The position numbers were made by a program, and so were the translations under genes. From contig NZ_CP120416.1 of assembly GCF_032773895.1 (NCBI RefSeq), forward strand, positions 3,749,001-3,813,000: a stretch of DNA of 64,000 nt, in the 5' to 3' direction. The stretch's first letter is position 1. Each line of letters opens with the position of its first letter. Shown in pieces: positions 37,146 to 46,208 of the stretch. This DNA is from Teredinibacter sp. KSP-S5-2 (GTDB taxonomy: Bacteria > Pseudomonadota > Gammaproteobacteria > Pseudomonadales > Cellvibrionaceae). The notes under the pieces were generated by a model. It saw only the letters and a program-made list of their open reading frames with translations, was not told the origin of the DNA and ran no database searches.

Positions 37146-37174
37146 TTGACAGATGCCTGACAGTTTTATGAAAG
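37146..37174 (-). promoter_or_regulatory. Three-unit Pho box
   Basis: Minus strand, three 7-bp units each separated by 4 bp: CTTTCAT, CTGTCAG, CTGTCAA (spacers AAAA and GCAT). The PhoB consensus unit is CTGTCAT with 11-bp periodicity; the last two units match at 6 of 7 positions each. The box ends about 50 bp before the nuclease start, the right distance for activation. Confidence 0.88.
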
Positions 37175-37319
37175 ATTGGTGACATGCCCGTACTGAAAAC
37201 GGGCAAAAGGAGTGCAGGATAATTAAACCGACTTCATTCGAATAAAGTACACGTATCGGAAGTAAGTGAACTACAGATCTACAAGGACAGATCCTGAAAT
37301 TAAGTTTTAATCATAAACC

Positions 37320-37351
37320 GAGTGAATATTAAGGAACATGAATATTCACTC
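37320..37351. other. Perfect inverted repeat downstream of the ABM gene
   Basis: 11-bp perfect stem (GAGTGAATATT / AATATTCACTC) with a 10-nt loop, 24 bp past the stop of the ABM-domain gene. No T-run follows on either side. It could be an RNA-stabilising or Rho-assisted terminator hairpin. Confidence 0.55.
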
Positions 37352-37374
37352 TGAAACAAACTATTAAAATAATG

Positions 37375-37659
37375 TTACACATGCTTATGTTTGATGACTT
37401 TAGTCGACGCCACCAAACCAAGGGAAAAATACTCTTTGGTGTATTCCTGCTCCATATGAAAACTCAACGCTTCCCGGCTTTCAAACTTTTCCCACAAAAC
37501 AAAAAAATCGTCATTATCCAGCTCTTGAAAAACCTGAAACTCGATACAACCTGGCTCCTCAAGTGTCTTTTCGATAAGGAGCTGTATTGCTTCTTTTAAC
37601 TCACTCCCCTTTCCTTTTTCTGCGGTAATTAGCGCAGTCATTTCAAGCAAATCACTCAT
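37375..37659 (-). CDS. Antibiotic-biosynthesis-monooxygenase (ABM/YgiN-like) domain protein
   Basis: 94 aa from the ATG at 37659; a TTG two codons upstream (37665) has a better-spaced GGGG and is a real alternative start. Single ABM dimeric ferredoxin-like fold: LLEMTALITAEKGKGSELKEA, the EEPGCIEFQVFQ strand and FFVLWEKFESREALSFHMEQ with the typical W-E-x-F motif and a His. Members act as small oxidases of quinols or other aromatics without cofactor, or have unknown roles. It is a stand-alone gene; nothing nearby suggests the substrate. Confidence 0.82.
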   Translation of the reverse strand: MSDLLEMTALITAEKGKGSELKEAIQLLIEKTLEEPGCIEFQVFQELDNDDFFVLWEKFESREALSFHMEQEYTKEYFSLGLVASTKVIKHKHV

Positions 37660-37665
37660 CTCCAA

Positions 37666-38423
37666 TTATTCCCCAACATGATCCAACACCCCCCCAGATA
37701 GATATTTATTCATTACTACATTTTTTAAAAAACAAGCAAATCCTGTTAAAGCTATATCAGCATAAAAACCAGACCTACCCCAAGAAAATATCAGATTACA
37801 AAAAACAAAGTAAGCAAAAAGAAAAATCTAAAAACATATGAATAATAATTTACCCATAAAATAGAATATTTTTAAATTCACCAACAAAACAAGCGATTGA
37901 TATTTCCCCTAGCAGTCTAAACTTTCATCAAACGAAAAGCATACTATCAATTTTGGATAAGCATACTTTCAACGTAAACTATATTTTATAATGTTGTAAG
38001 CAAACGCTTATTATTAGTTTTTTAACCTCGGGTAGCGTACTTTCCTGTAATTCAACAACCTCTTTTTTATATGTCCTTGATTGCCGGAATAAACGCAAGA
38101 TCAGCGGAATATAGCTAGGACTTAACTGTATCAATTAGAGAGCCCACAAACCCGGCATCAATAATGGAAATGGCAATCAGTAGCATTTAAAAGGCATTCA
38201 ATATACCTAAATTACCTGTTAGTTAGAAGGCTGGACTTAGGTCAATAAAGGTACTTAACACGCTAAAGAATTGCTTTTCGAAATAAAATTGAATAAAAAA
38301 CACACTACCCGATCTATATTGAGTCTTTTATAGCCCAATGACGCGCCAATAAAAGTGTAGTTATGCTAACCTTTCAGAAGTCGCTTCTTGCGTATTGCTT
38401 AAAATAAAAAAAGGGAGATTCAT
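37666..38423. other. Long AT-rich intergenic region
   Basis: About 760 bp with no supported gene. The only ordered element I see is a short palindrome TAAGC-AAAC-GCTTA at 37997-38010, which recalls LacI-family operators but has a 4-bp insert; significance is low. Confidence 0.4.
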
Positions 38424-40265
38424 ATGCGAATAGTTTTGTGTTTACTTGTGATAAGTGCGACGGCTTTAACCGGCTGCAATAAGTCGGGTTCAGAAGAAGA
38501 GATTTCAGCAGATTCTTCAGGTTCAATTACGCCAGTTGTTCAAACTATCAAATCACCTGATACCAGCGTTGCCGATTCAACAAACAAAAACAATTCTCAC
38601 TCATCTCTCAGTGCAGAACCCCAGAAGGCATCGGCATTAACCACGGAATTAAACAAAACGCATAAACCACGCAACGCAATTGAATCAGCAAGAAATGCCA
38701 CCGTTTTTATTGATACAGGGTTTGGAACAGGTTCAGGCTTTTTTATCGACAAGCAGTGTACCGTTGTAACCAACAAACATGTTGTGATGTTGGAGAAGAA
38801 GGATATCCGCGAGCTTGAAGAGAACCAACGAGAGCTGGCAGATTATCTTCTAAGAGGAATAGCCAATCGAGAAGATCGTCATAGGCTGACAGAACGAATG
38901 GATGCGCTGGACAAAGCAGTGCAATCTTATTATCCAGATGGTACGCCAAAAGAAATAAAAATTACCCTGGTGAACGGAAGAGTTATCCAAGCTAAGACAA
39001 AGGGTATAAGTACACAATTTGACTTGGCCTATCTCCACATCAAAGAGCACGGGTGCGATCCACTCATACCTCTACTGGAAGACCTTCCCCTTGGACATAA
39101 GGTATACACCATTGGAAATCCCGTGGGGCTGAAATACAGCGTTACTTCTGGAATTATTTCCGGTATGCAAGAGTACGAGGACATTAGCTACATTCAAACT
39201 GATGCAGCGATTAACCCCGGCAATAGTGGAGGGCCGTTAATCGATCGTGATGGACAGTTTGTTGGCGTAAACACAATGATTTTGGAAGGTACAGAAGGTA
39301 TTGGTTTTGCCTTACCCGCAAAGGAAGTTGTATCGGATATGCAAGCGCTGACCCGAGAGATGTCACTTGCGGTACAAAGTGAAGAATTTAGACAATGGGA
39401 ACAGGGAGTCAAAAGCCATAAACCTGAGCAAAACGATAAGAAGGACAGTGAGGAGCTGAAAGCCGCCGTACGAAAGTGTGTGCTTGAGTATGATAACGAA
39501 GAATGGGGGGCAGCGTTACCAGAGTGTAAATTTGCTGCCAAAAAAGACGACCCTCAAGCGCAGTTTTTATGGGCACAGATGCTGTTTGGAAAAGGAGACA
39601 GAATAAGCCGACAGAAAGCAATTAAACTCATAAAACAGTCTTCCAAAGCCGGTTACGCAGAAGCGCTTCATTCCTTGGGCGCAATGCATAAGTATGGTGA
39701 TTTAGTCGAGCGCAACATATCGCTTTCAGATGATTTATACAAGGAATCCTGTGAAAAACAATATTCGATGGGTTGTAACTCCTTGGGTATTTCCTATCTT
39801 GAACAAAATATGTATAAAGAGGCGGAAGGGGCTTTTGAAAAGAGTGCACAGTTAGGCAGTACATTGGCACTCTACAACTTGGGGTATTTGAGCGAACAGG
39901 GTTTTGGGGTTCCTGTCGATAAGAAGCGAGCAGAGGACTATTACAGCAGAGCCGCACGGTTAGGGAGCAATATTGCCCAGTACAGAATGTTTTGGTATTC
40001 CTACAAGGGCTTTGCGAAAAAGAAAGATTACGCCATGGCATATACTTGGTTAATGGTCAGTGAGCTGGATAAGCGCAGCATGGAAGACGACTTACCAGGC
40101 TGGAACGATGATATCCCTGCAAATACACGATTTTTTGTTGAAAAACTATTGAATACGCAACAAAGGCAAAAGGCGAAGACAGATGCAAAATTGTTGGTAG
40201 AAAAAATTAGTATCGACGCCGAAAAACATAGAAGAAAACATCTGTATCAGCGAGCATCGATCTAG
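38424..40265 (+). CDS. Trypsin-like (HtrA-type) protease lipoprotein with Sel1 repeats
   Basis: 613 aa with a lipoprotein signal (MRIVLCLLVISATALTGC). A Ser/Thr-rich tether (about 20-85) is followed by a trypsin-like protease domain (about 90-310) with complete triad: H119 (TNKHVV), D200 (FDLAYLHI), S268 (NPGNSGGPL). The region after the His holds a charged helical insertion of about 50 residues. There is no PDZ domain; instead the C-terminal half (about 345-560) has Sel1-like TPR repeats (LHSLGAMHKYGDLVERN, LYNLGYLSEQGFGVPVDKKRAEDYYSRAARLG). This suggests substrates or partners are recruited by Sel1 repeats. Location: membrane-anchored in the periplasm. It is transcribed alone. Confidence 0.88.
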   Translation: MRIVLCLLVISATALTGCNKSGSEEEISADSSGSITPVVQTIKSPDTSVADSTNKNNSHSSLSAEPQKASALTTELNKTHKPRNAIESARNATVFIDTGFGTGSGFFIDKQCTVVTNKHVVMLEKKDIRELEENQRELADYLLRGIANREDRHRLTERMDALDKAVQSYYPDGTPKEIKITLVNGRVIQAKTKGISTQFDLAYLHIKEHGCDPLIPLLEDLPLGHKVYTIGNPVGLKYSVTSGIISGMQEYEDISYIQTDAAINPGNSGGPLIDRDGQFVGVNTMILEGTEGIGFALPAKEVVSDMQALTREMSLAVQSEEFRQWEQGVKSHKPEQNDKKDSEELKAAVRKCVLEYDNEEWGAALPECKFAAKKDDPQAQFLWAQMLFGKGDRISRQKAIKLIKQSSKAGYAEALHSLGAMHKYGDLVERNISLSDDLYKESCEKQYSMGCNSLGISYLEQNMYKEAEGAFEKSAQLGSTLALYNLGYLSEQGFGVPVDKKRAEDYYSRAARLGSNIAQYRMFWYSYKGFAKKKDYAMAYTWLMVSELDKRSMEDDLPGWNDDIPANTRFFVEKLLNTQQRQKAKTDAKLLVEKISIDAEKHRRKHLYQRASI

Positions 40266-40320
40266 ACGCAGGAATCTGAGTTACTGCAATTTAATGCAAA
40301 ATTAGAATGTGTTGGTGACA

Positions 40321-40346
40321 AGGCTCTCGTTGAGGGAGCCCTTTTC
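40321..40346 (+). terminator. Likely terminator after the protease gene
   Basis: Imperfect stem (AAGGCTC / GAGCCCTT region) followed by TTTT, 56 bp past the stop. Confidence 0.55.
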
Positions 40347-40442
40347 CTGTCACGAAATTCTCATCGTTTATTTACGCCCCATTCTCAGATAGCGGTTGAA
40401 ACACTTTAGCGGCCTGGAGCAAGAGATTCAAAAAGGAAAGAG

Positions 40443-40925
40443 CTAGATAACATAGCTCATAAACAAAACATCAAACGGAAGATGAGGAAACGTTTTCACG
40501 TCACCATCAACAAACCCTAACCCACGATACCAGTTTTTAAGTTTTGTATGCCTGGAGATAATACCGATACTTACTGCATTCCTGCTTTGGCTTTTTGCAT
40601 AACCCAAGACAAAACGAACCAATGCACCACCGATTCCCATACTTCTGTAGACAGGAAGCACAGACAGGCGATTGAGATAAACTACCTGACCGTTAGACGC
40701 GGTTTCCACCGAGACACAACCAGCTATTTCTCCATTCTCTTGATATAGAAAATACTCTACGCCTCTTTCGATATCGGACTCAACCCAACTCGCCTCACAA
40801 AATGAAGGATGCTTTGGACAATTATCAGAATTCAGCGCAAACATTACTGCAACATCTTTATGCGCAGAACAAATAACAGATGAGACAATCGTTGCATCGC
40901 TTATTTTTGCTTGAACAATATTCAT
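40443..40925 (-). CDS. GNAT-family N-acetyltransferase
   Basis: 160 aa single-domain GNAT. Motif B/A region: GEIAGCVSVETASNGQVVYLNRLSVLPVYRSMGIGGALVRFVLGYA, where the R-x-x-G-I-G-x-A loop binds acetyl-CoA, followed by the C-terminal WYRGLGFVDGDVKTFPHLPFDVLFM strand pair. It acetylates an unknown amine in the cytoplasm. It lies upstream of the KDG kinase operon's 3' end on the same strand, but about 70 bp of sequence separates them and no shared function is evident. Confidence 0.85.
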   Translation of the reverse strand: MNIVQAKISDATIVSSVICSAHKDVAVMFALNSDNCPKHPSFCEASWVESDIERGVEYFLYQENGEIAGCVSVETASNGQVVYLNRLSVLPVYRSMGIGGALVRFVLGYAKSQSRNAVSIGIISRHTKLKNWYRGLGFVDGDVKTFPHLPFDVLFMSYVI

Positions 40926-40997
40926 ATCTTAAAAGCAATATCGGTCGATATGTATATAGCATCCCTACAATATATACACGATAAACCCGGCTAACTC

Positions 40998-41927
40998 CTA
41001 TGGTAAAAACACAGGCATTTTTTCTACTGGTATAACAGCTCCATGTTCTTGAATAACGGTGGAAGCAAGCAGGTGAGCTGTCTTGGCCGCTTCCTCGGTA
41101 TTTTTACCATGTAAGCGGTAGTACAAATAGGCGGCACCGAAGGAATCTCCAGCAGCAGTAGTATCCACAACATTTTCTTGAGGCACTGCAACCCCATCGA
41201 CAACTTCGATGGTTTTGTTACAGATAATGACGCAGGCTTCCGCGCCCCGTTTTATCACCACTTCCGGGACGGCAGACTTTTGGTAAAAACTCATTAACTC
41301 TTCAGAATCATGAAATCCGTGAACCGCCAGTTCATCCTCTTCCGTTAATAGGGCAATATCAACCATCCCCAATATTTGTGAGTAATAGAGTTCGGCCTCT
41401 TCCGCTTTCCATAATTGGGGCCGGTAGTTATTATCGAAAGCGATAATACCGCCATTATTTTTAAATTCTTTTAACAGTTTGAGTAGTTTTTTCTTATCAC
41501 CCGTCGGCAAGATTCCCAAACTGATGCCACTCAAATACAGCACATCCAGCTGTTTATTTATAATGACATTGGAAAAGGTATCGGTGGAAAGGTAGGCTTT
41601 GGCAGCACTGTCATTTCGCCAAAAATAAAAACTGCGCTCACCTTGATCATTGGTTTTGATCATGTACAAACCCGGCAGTTTACCTGGTAAGCGGTCCACA
41701 TATTGGGTGGAGATATTTTCCTTTTCCCAGGCGGCAATCATCTGCACACTTAAATCGTCATCCCCCAGCGCCGTCAGGTAATAACAATTAAAAATAGATT
41801 TTTTATTTAGTCGAGAAAAATACACCGCAGCATTAAGCGTGTCTCCACCATATTGAATATCGGAGCGGCCGTCCGACAGCTCCAACATGCATTCACCTAA
41901 AAAACCAATGCGTAATTTTCCGCTCAA
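40998..41927 (-). CDS. kdgK: PfkB-family 2-keto-3-deoxygluconate kinase
   Basis: 309 aa ribokinase fold. N-terminal substrate loop YGGDTLNAAVYFSRL, lid region with DNDQ-like GERSFYFWRNDSAAK, and the ATP/catalytic motif VVDTTAAGDSFGAAYLYY whose Asp is the base. GFLGECMLEL at the start and the NYRPQLW motif are typical of KDG kinases. It phosphorylates KDG to KDPG for the Entner-Doudoroff aldolase. It is the last gene of the operon and overlaps the symporter by 4 bp. In this setting the KDG would come from glucosaminate deamination, not from pectin or alginate. Confidence 0.9.
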   Translation of the reverse strand: MSGKLRIGFLGECMLELSDGRSDIQYGGDTLNAAVYFSRLNKKSIFNCYYLTALGDDDLSVQMIAAWEKENISTQYVDRLPGKLPGLYMIKTNDQGERSFYFWRNDSAAKAYLSTDTFSNVIINKQLDVLYLSGISLGILPTGDKKKLLKLLKEFKNNGGIIAFDNNYRPQLWKAEEAELYYSQILGMVDIALLTEEDELAVHGFHDSEELMSFYQKSAVPEVVIKRGAEACVIICNKTIEVVDGVAVPQENVVDTTAAGDSFGAAYLYYRLHGKNTEEAAKTAHLLASTVIQEHGAVIPVEKMPVFLP

Positions 41928-43390
41928 GATAACTCTCCATTTGCCTCCTCCATTGCAGCCCGTTCGTCACTGAGTTTTTGCTGCGCTTCTTTAGGCGACA
42001 GCCTGGACTGCGGGGTTAACAGAGAAACCAAAATACTTGTCGTACAGGCTATTAATACCGATGGAATAACCGGGTTGCCCCAATAACTATTCCAGTTTTC
42101 ATTCAGGATGATAGAAAAGGAAACGATTGAGCCGGTGGCCAGCGCCGCATAAGCACCATATGCGTTAAACCTGCCCCAGAACCTACCCAATAGGCCGCAT
42201 ACAAACATTCCCGACATTACAGTCGCTATCATCTTGGTAATGTATCCGATAATGTCATCAGAAAAAAGCGCGAAGATCAATGCCAGACCGATAACCACCA
42301 CTAACGAAACTCTGGAAAAGAGAACCATATGGCGTTTCTCTGGCACCGAACCTGTAATTGTTACACTGACGTCACGCATTAAAATTGTCACGGCAGCGAT
42401 TGCATCTGAGCTGGCACTCGACATGGTTGCAGAAAGCCCGGCGATCAAGACCACCATCCCAACAACCGCGGGTAGGACTTCCAGCGCCAAAAACGGAAAC
42501 GCATAGTTACGATTATCCAGTTCAGGGTTTAATGCAAAAGCAGACATACCAATTAATGCGGGAATAAAGGAGAATCCCAAGTACAAAACTCCAGAAGTAA
42601 TAAACGATTTTCTAATCGTCGACACATTTTTTCCGGAATATATTCGCTGCCGGAAAGATGGGGTCGCCATTACGCCAACAAAAATCACCAACGACAGAGA
42701 CAATGCGTGTAGCGCACCAATCTTATCAACGGAAAGAAAGCTGATATTTTCCTGGGGTTGGGCCTGCATCAACGCATCCCAGCCACCCACAACCTGGATA
42801 GATAACGCCGCCATCAATAAGAAGCCGACAAATAAAATAATGGCCTGTATCGAGTCAGTCCAAACAACCGCAGTGTAACCACCAATAATGACATATATTG
42901 CAAAGCCCAAGGCCACATAGATTTTCGCTGTGGAAGTATCAATACCTGTTAACCAGGCAAGGTACATTCCGCCCCCCAATATATGCGCACCCAACCAGCC
43001 AATACTGGCAACAAAAATAAGAATACCTACCAGGCTTTTTACCCCGGCGTCGGCACCGGCATAGTATGAAAGCTCTTCACTCATCGTCATGAATCGCATT
43101 TCACGTACAGGAGCAAACCAGACGGCCAGCAATAAAATGCCTACTGCGCCACCAATTCCATAAAGCGTACCGGCCCAACCATTTTCATAACCAAAACCCA
43201 CAGCCCCCATTGAAGAGCCGGTACCAACCATTGTTGCAACGGTGGTTCCCAAGGTAAGTAGAAAAGGTAAGCTGCGCCCACCTAATAAAAAGTCTTCCCC
43301 CGATTTATGGTTGCGCGAAACGAACCAACTCAAAACAATCATGGCAAAAACATAAAAGGCAAACGCCGAGAGAAAAAGCCCTGTATTCAT
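41924..43390 (-). CDS. Sodium:solute symporter (SSS family)
   Basis: 488 aa with about 13 membrane segments. SSS-family features include LGGRSLPFLLTLGTTVATMVGTGSSMGAVGFGYENG in helices 1-2 and the conserved GGYTAVVWTDSIQAIILFVG segment in the middle. It would import a small solute with sodium. Gene order (between RidA and KDG kinase, overlapping the kinase by 4 bp) suggests the solute is the operon's substrate, probably N-acetyl-D-glucosaminate or a related aldonate or amino acid derivative. That assignment is inference from context. Confidence 0.88.
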   Translation of the reverse strand: MNTGLFLSAFAFYVFAMIVLSWFVSRNHKSGEDFLLGGRSLPFLLTLGTTVATMVGTGSSMGAVGFGYENGWAGTLYGIGGAVGILLLAVWFAPVREMRFMTMSEELSYYAGADAGVKSLVGILIFVASIGWLGAHILGGGMYLAWLTGIDTSTAKIYVALGFAIYVIIGGYTAVVWTDSIQAIILFVGFLLMAALSIQVVGGWDALMQAQPQENISFLSVDKIGALHALSLSLVIFVGVMATPSFRQRIYSGKNVSTIRKSFITSGVLYLGFSFIPALIGMSAFALNPELDNRNYAFPFLALEVLPAVVGMVVLIAGLSATMSSASSDAIAAVTILMRDVSVTITGSVPEKRHMVLFSRVSLVVVIGLALIFALFSDDIIGYITKMIATVMSGMFVCGLLGRFWGRFNAYGAYAALATGSIVSFSIILNENWNSYWGNPVIPSVLIACTTSILVSLLTPQSRLSPKEAQQKLSDERAAMEEANGELS

Positions 43391-43405
43391 AATTCTATCT
43401 TTTTC

Positions 43406-43798
43406 TTATTTTTTTGGTGATTTGTAACAAGTTACATCGACTTCCACTTTACAATCGACAACCAGGTCCGCAACCATACACACTCGCGCAGGCGGATTAG
43501 CGCCAAACACTTCTTTAAATACTTTATTGAACGATTGAAAGTATCTTGCGTCGGTTAAAATAACGGTCACACGAAAAACATCTTCCAGTCCGTAACCTGC
43601 ACTGGCCATAATATCCAGACAATTCTGGATCGCGAGTCGTGACTGTTCGATGACACCACCTTCAACCACCTCACCATCTTTCATGGGTGTCTGACCAGAC
43701 ACGTAAAACCAGCCATCCGCTTCCACCGCTTTGGAAAAGGGTAAGTGTTGGCCACCAGTTCCTACACCACCTTCTGCACCATAACGTTTAATCGACAT
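43406..43798 (-). CDS. RidA-family enamine/imine deaminase
   Basis: 130 aa, standard Rid length. GGQHLPFSKAVEADGWFYVSGQTPMKDGEVVEGGVIEQSRLAIQN, then VTVILTDARYFQSFNKVFKEVFG and the C-terminal PPARVCMVADLVVDCKVEVDVTCYK; the Arg of PPARV is the residue that binds the substrate carboxylate in active RidA proteins. RidA hydrolyses 2-aminoacrylate-type enamines/imines released by PLP dehydratases. It sits beside a D-amino-acid deacylase and divergent from a PLP lyase of the D-serine dehydratase family, the exact reaction type that makes such intermediates. Confidence 0.9.
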   Translation of the reverse strand: MSIKRYGAEGGVGTGGQHLPFSKAVEADGWFYVSGQTPMKDGEVVEGGVIEQSRLAIQNCLDIMASAGYGLEDVFRVTVILTDARYFQSFNKVFKEVFGANPPARVCMVADLVVDCKVEVDVTCYKSPKK

Positions 43799-43808
43799 AT
43801 TTATCTCC

Positions 43809-45281
43809 TTAAGAGGTTAAATCATTATTTCGTGTTAAAAATTGGCCTGCCCCGCGAGGAACGACCGAAAGAGAGGGTTCAAATTTTTCTGATAAATAAC
43901 TGCAACTACCGTTTACCCAAACACATTCGATGCCAGCGGCTTTATTAATGGGTTGCGCAAAGGTGGCGGTATCTTTAATTTTGTCGGGGTCAAACAGTAA
44001 AAGGTCGGCGTAATAACCCGGCTGAATGAATCCACGCTGATGTAAATTGAAATTTTTCGCCGAAAGCCCAGTCATTTTATGGATCGCCTGCTCAAGGCTA
44101 AAAAGCCCTCTGGCTTGGCTGTAGTGGGCAATCATTCTTGGGAAGCTACCCCATAACCTGGGGTGAGGATGTGGGTCACACGGTAAACCATCCGAGCCAA
44201 GCATGGTTTTTTCATATTGCAATATATGTTCAACATCCTGCTCATCCATGCAGTAATACACCGCTCCGGCAGGCATAAGTTGCTTGGCCGCATTCAAAAG
44301 AGAAAGGTTCCACTCCTGGGCAATTTGCTTCAGCGTTTTGCCTGCCGCTTCCGGCCTGGCGTCAGACCAGGTAATAAAAATTTCTGTTTCCTCTGTCACC
44401 TGCCCCAAATCAAGCGTGCTGGAACTGGCACTATACGGGTAACAATCACAGGAGATTTTTTGCTGCTTACCGGCCTGCTCAATATGCTGGGTAAGTTGCG
44501 GTCCCCGCCCCCAGTTGGCTTTGCCAGCACACTTAAGATGGGAGATAACCAAAGGAACAGAATGCTTACCCGCGGCAGAAAACGCCTCGTCCATTGCATC
44601 CAGAATACCTTCGAACTCGGTTCTTAAATGCGTGGTGTACACACCGTTATATTCCGCCACCACCTCGACCAAGGCTTCAACTTCAGCCGGTGTCGCGTTG
44701 AACGCATTGTAATACGCCAGACCTGTACTTAGCCCCAAGGCTCCGGCTTCCATTGCCTCGCGCAATTGTTGTTTCATATCCTCCAGTTCGAGGTTATTTG
44801 CCGTCCGCCCTAATTTTTGCACACTGTTACTACGCAATGCGGTGTGACCAATCAATGCACCAACATTAACGAAGGGCATTGCCGCCTGCACGGCCTGCAT
44901 GTACTCAGGCAAAGAGCGGTAACGAAACTCTTCCACCTTGCCTAACAGGTTCATCGGGTCTGGCAGCTCCTGGCGCAGACTGTCTTCGCCAAAAAACGCC
45001 GGAGCAGCGCATATACCACAGTTACCAACAATCACCGTGGTAATACCCTGACTGATTTTCTCTATGGCCTCGGGTTGACGGATTACATGTAAATCATCAT
45101 GAGTGTGCACATCAATAAAACCTGGGCACAAAACCAAACCGGAGGCATCCATTGTCTGCCTGGCCGGTTCAGAAGTGCCCACAGCCACGATTTTGTTGTC
45201 TCTAATCGCCACATTCTGACGTGTTTCCGGCGCACCGGAACCGTCTATTACTCGGGCATTTTCAATGATTAGATCGTACAT
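43809..45281 (-). CDS. N-acyl-D-amino-acid deacylase, probable N-acetyl-D-glucosaminate deacetylase
   Basis: 490 aa amidohydrolase-fold D-aminoacylase. Metal motif CPGFIDVHTHDD near residue 62, VGNCGICAAP with the metal-binding Cys, the VISHLKCAG histidine, and MLGSDGLPCDPHPHPRLWGSFPR near 370 with the catalytic Asp. It hydrolyses the N-acyl group from D-configured amino acids. C2 of glucosaminate has D-amino-acid-like geometry, and the gene clusters with a DSD1-type PLP lyase, RidA and KDG kinase, so deacetylation of N-acetyl-D-glucosaminate (GlcNAc1A) is the best fit. Ordinary N-acyl-D-amino acids remain the main alternative. Confidence 0.85.
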   Translation of the reverse strand: MYDLIIENARVIDGSGAPETRQNVAIRDNKIVAVGTSEPARQTMDASGLVLCPGFIDVHTHDDLHVIRQPEAIEKISQGITTVIVGNCGICAAPAFFGEDSLRQELPDPMNLLGKVEEFRYRSLPEYMQAVQAAMPFVNVGALIGHTALRSNSVQKLGRTANNLELEDMKQQLREAMEAGALGLSTGLAYYNAFNATPAEVEALVEVVAEYNGVYTTHLRTEFEGILDAMDEAFSAAGKHSVPLVISHLKCAGKANWGRGPQLTQHIEQAGKQQKISCDCYPYSASSSTLDLGQVTEETEIFITWSDARPEAAGKTLKQIAQEWNLSLLNAAKQLMPAGAVYYCMDEQDVEHILQYEKTMLGSDGLPCDPHPHPRLWGSFPRMIAHYSQARGLFSLEQAIHKMTGLSAKNFNLHQRGFIQPGYYADLLLFDPDKIKDTATFAQPINKAAGIECVWVNGSCSYLSEKFEPSLSVVPRGAGQFLTRNNDLTS

Positions 45282-45289
45282 AGTATGTG

Positions 45290-46150
45290 TTAATCCCCCA
45301 GCGGCAGCCGATCATGGGTACCGCGATAGCTATCCAACTGCTGCTTAATCCGGCGCAGGTTTTCACGGCTTGTTCGTTTATGCTTGACCGCAAGCTCCGT
45401 GGCCAGAACATCGATATTGGCCATCATGACGTAGCGTGCTGTTGACGGGCTATATATGTAATCAGACTCGTTCAGTTGAATTGGCAACAGCACATCCGCA
45501 AGCTGACTGATTGGCGACCCTTGCACGCTGATCACCACGCAGGGCACGCCATACTCCTGGGCAATCATGACCACCTTTTCCAGATCCGGGTTTTGCCCGG
45601 TAAGCGATAACACAATAAGCGCATCGTTCGATTCCAGAGTTGCCACCGCCATACGCATTAACAAATGGTCGGTGTAAGCGGTGATATTGACCCCCAGGCG
45701 AAACAAGCGGTGCTGACATTCCTGAGCCAGTACACTGGAGCCACCACCGGTACCCAAAGCATAAACCCGGTTGGCCGAGGAAAGCATAGCCACAGCACGG
45801 TTAACACTTTCTTCGTTCAATAGCTGCATGTTATCCCGCAGCGCTAGGGTGATGGACTCAAATACGGAATGGATACTGCCAAGGTTATGAGTAGAATCAT
45901 CGCGCAAAAACCGACTGCCCACCGCCGCAGACTGGGCCAGATTCAACTTCAACTCTCGCACATTTTTGCAGCCAATCGACTTGGCAAAGCGGGTAACGCT
46001 CGCCTGACTCACCCCCGACTGCTCTGCCAGCTCAGCAATACTCATCTGCGCCGACGATTCAATATCCTCCAAAATGCACGTAGCGATCTGTTTTTCCGAT
46101 TCGTTGAGCTGGGGATACTGATGGCGGATTTTGGTGGCAATATCGATCAT
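45290..46150 (-). CDS. RpiR/MurR-family transcriptional regulator
   Basis: 286 aa from the ATG at 46150; the longer in-frame reading back to 46291 crosses the divergent promoter and is rejected. N-terminal RpiR helix-turn-helix (about 1-75, MSIAELAEQSGVSQASVTRFAKSIGCKNVRELK) and a C-terminal SIS sugar-phosphate-binding domain (about 120-255, RVYALGTGGGSSVLAQECQHRL). Such regulators sense phosphosugars, and KDPG would be a natural ligand here. It is the first gene of the operon and divergent from the PLP lyase. A perfect 15-bp palindrome beside a TATAAT box in the intergenic region is its probable operator. Confidence 0.9.
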   Translation of the reverse strand: MIDIATKIRHQYPQLNESEKQIATCILEDIESSAQMSIAELAEQSGVSQASVTRFAKSIGCKNVRELKLNLAQSAAVGSRFLRDDSTHNLGSIHSVFESITLALRDNMQLLNEESVNRAVAMLSSANRVYALGTGGGSSVLAQECQHRLFRLGVNITAYTDHLLMRMAVATLESNDALIVLSLTGQNPDLEKVVMIAQEYGVPCVVISVQGSPISQLADVLLPIQLNESDYIYSPSTARYVMMANIDVLATELAVKHKRTSRENLRRIKQQLDSYRGTHDRLPLGD

Positions 46151-46208
46151 ACTGTTCTCAACTTCAGCACCTGTCGTGGTTGTGCTATGCGCAAACAACG
46201 AAGACAGG

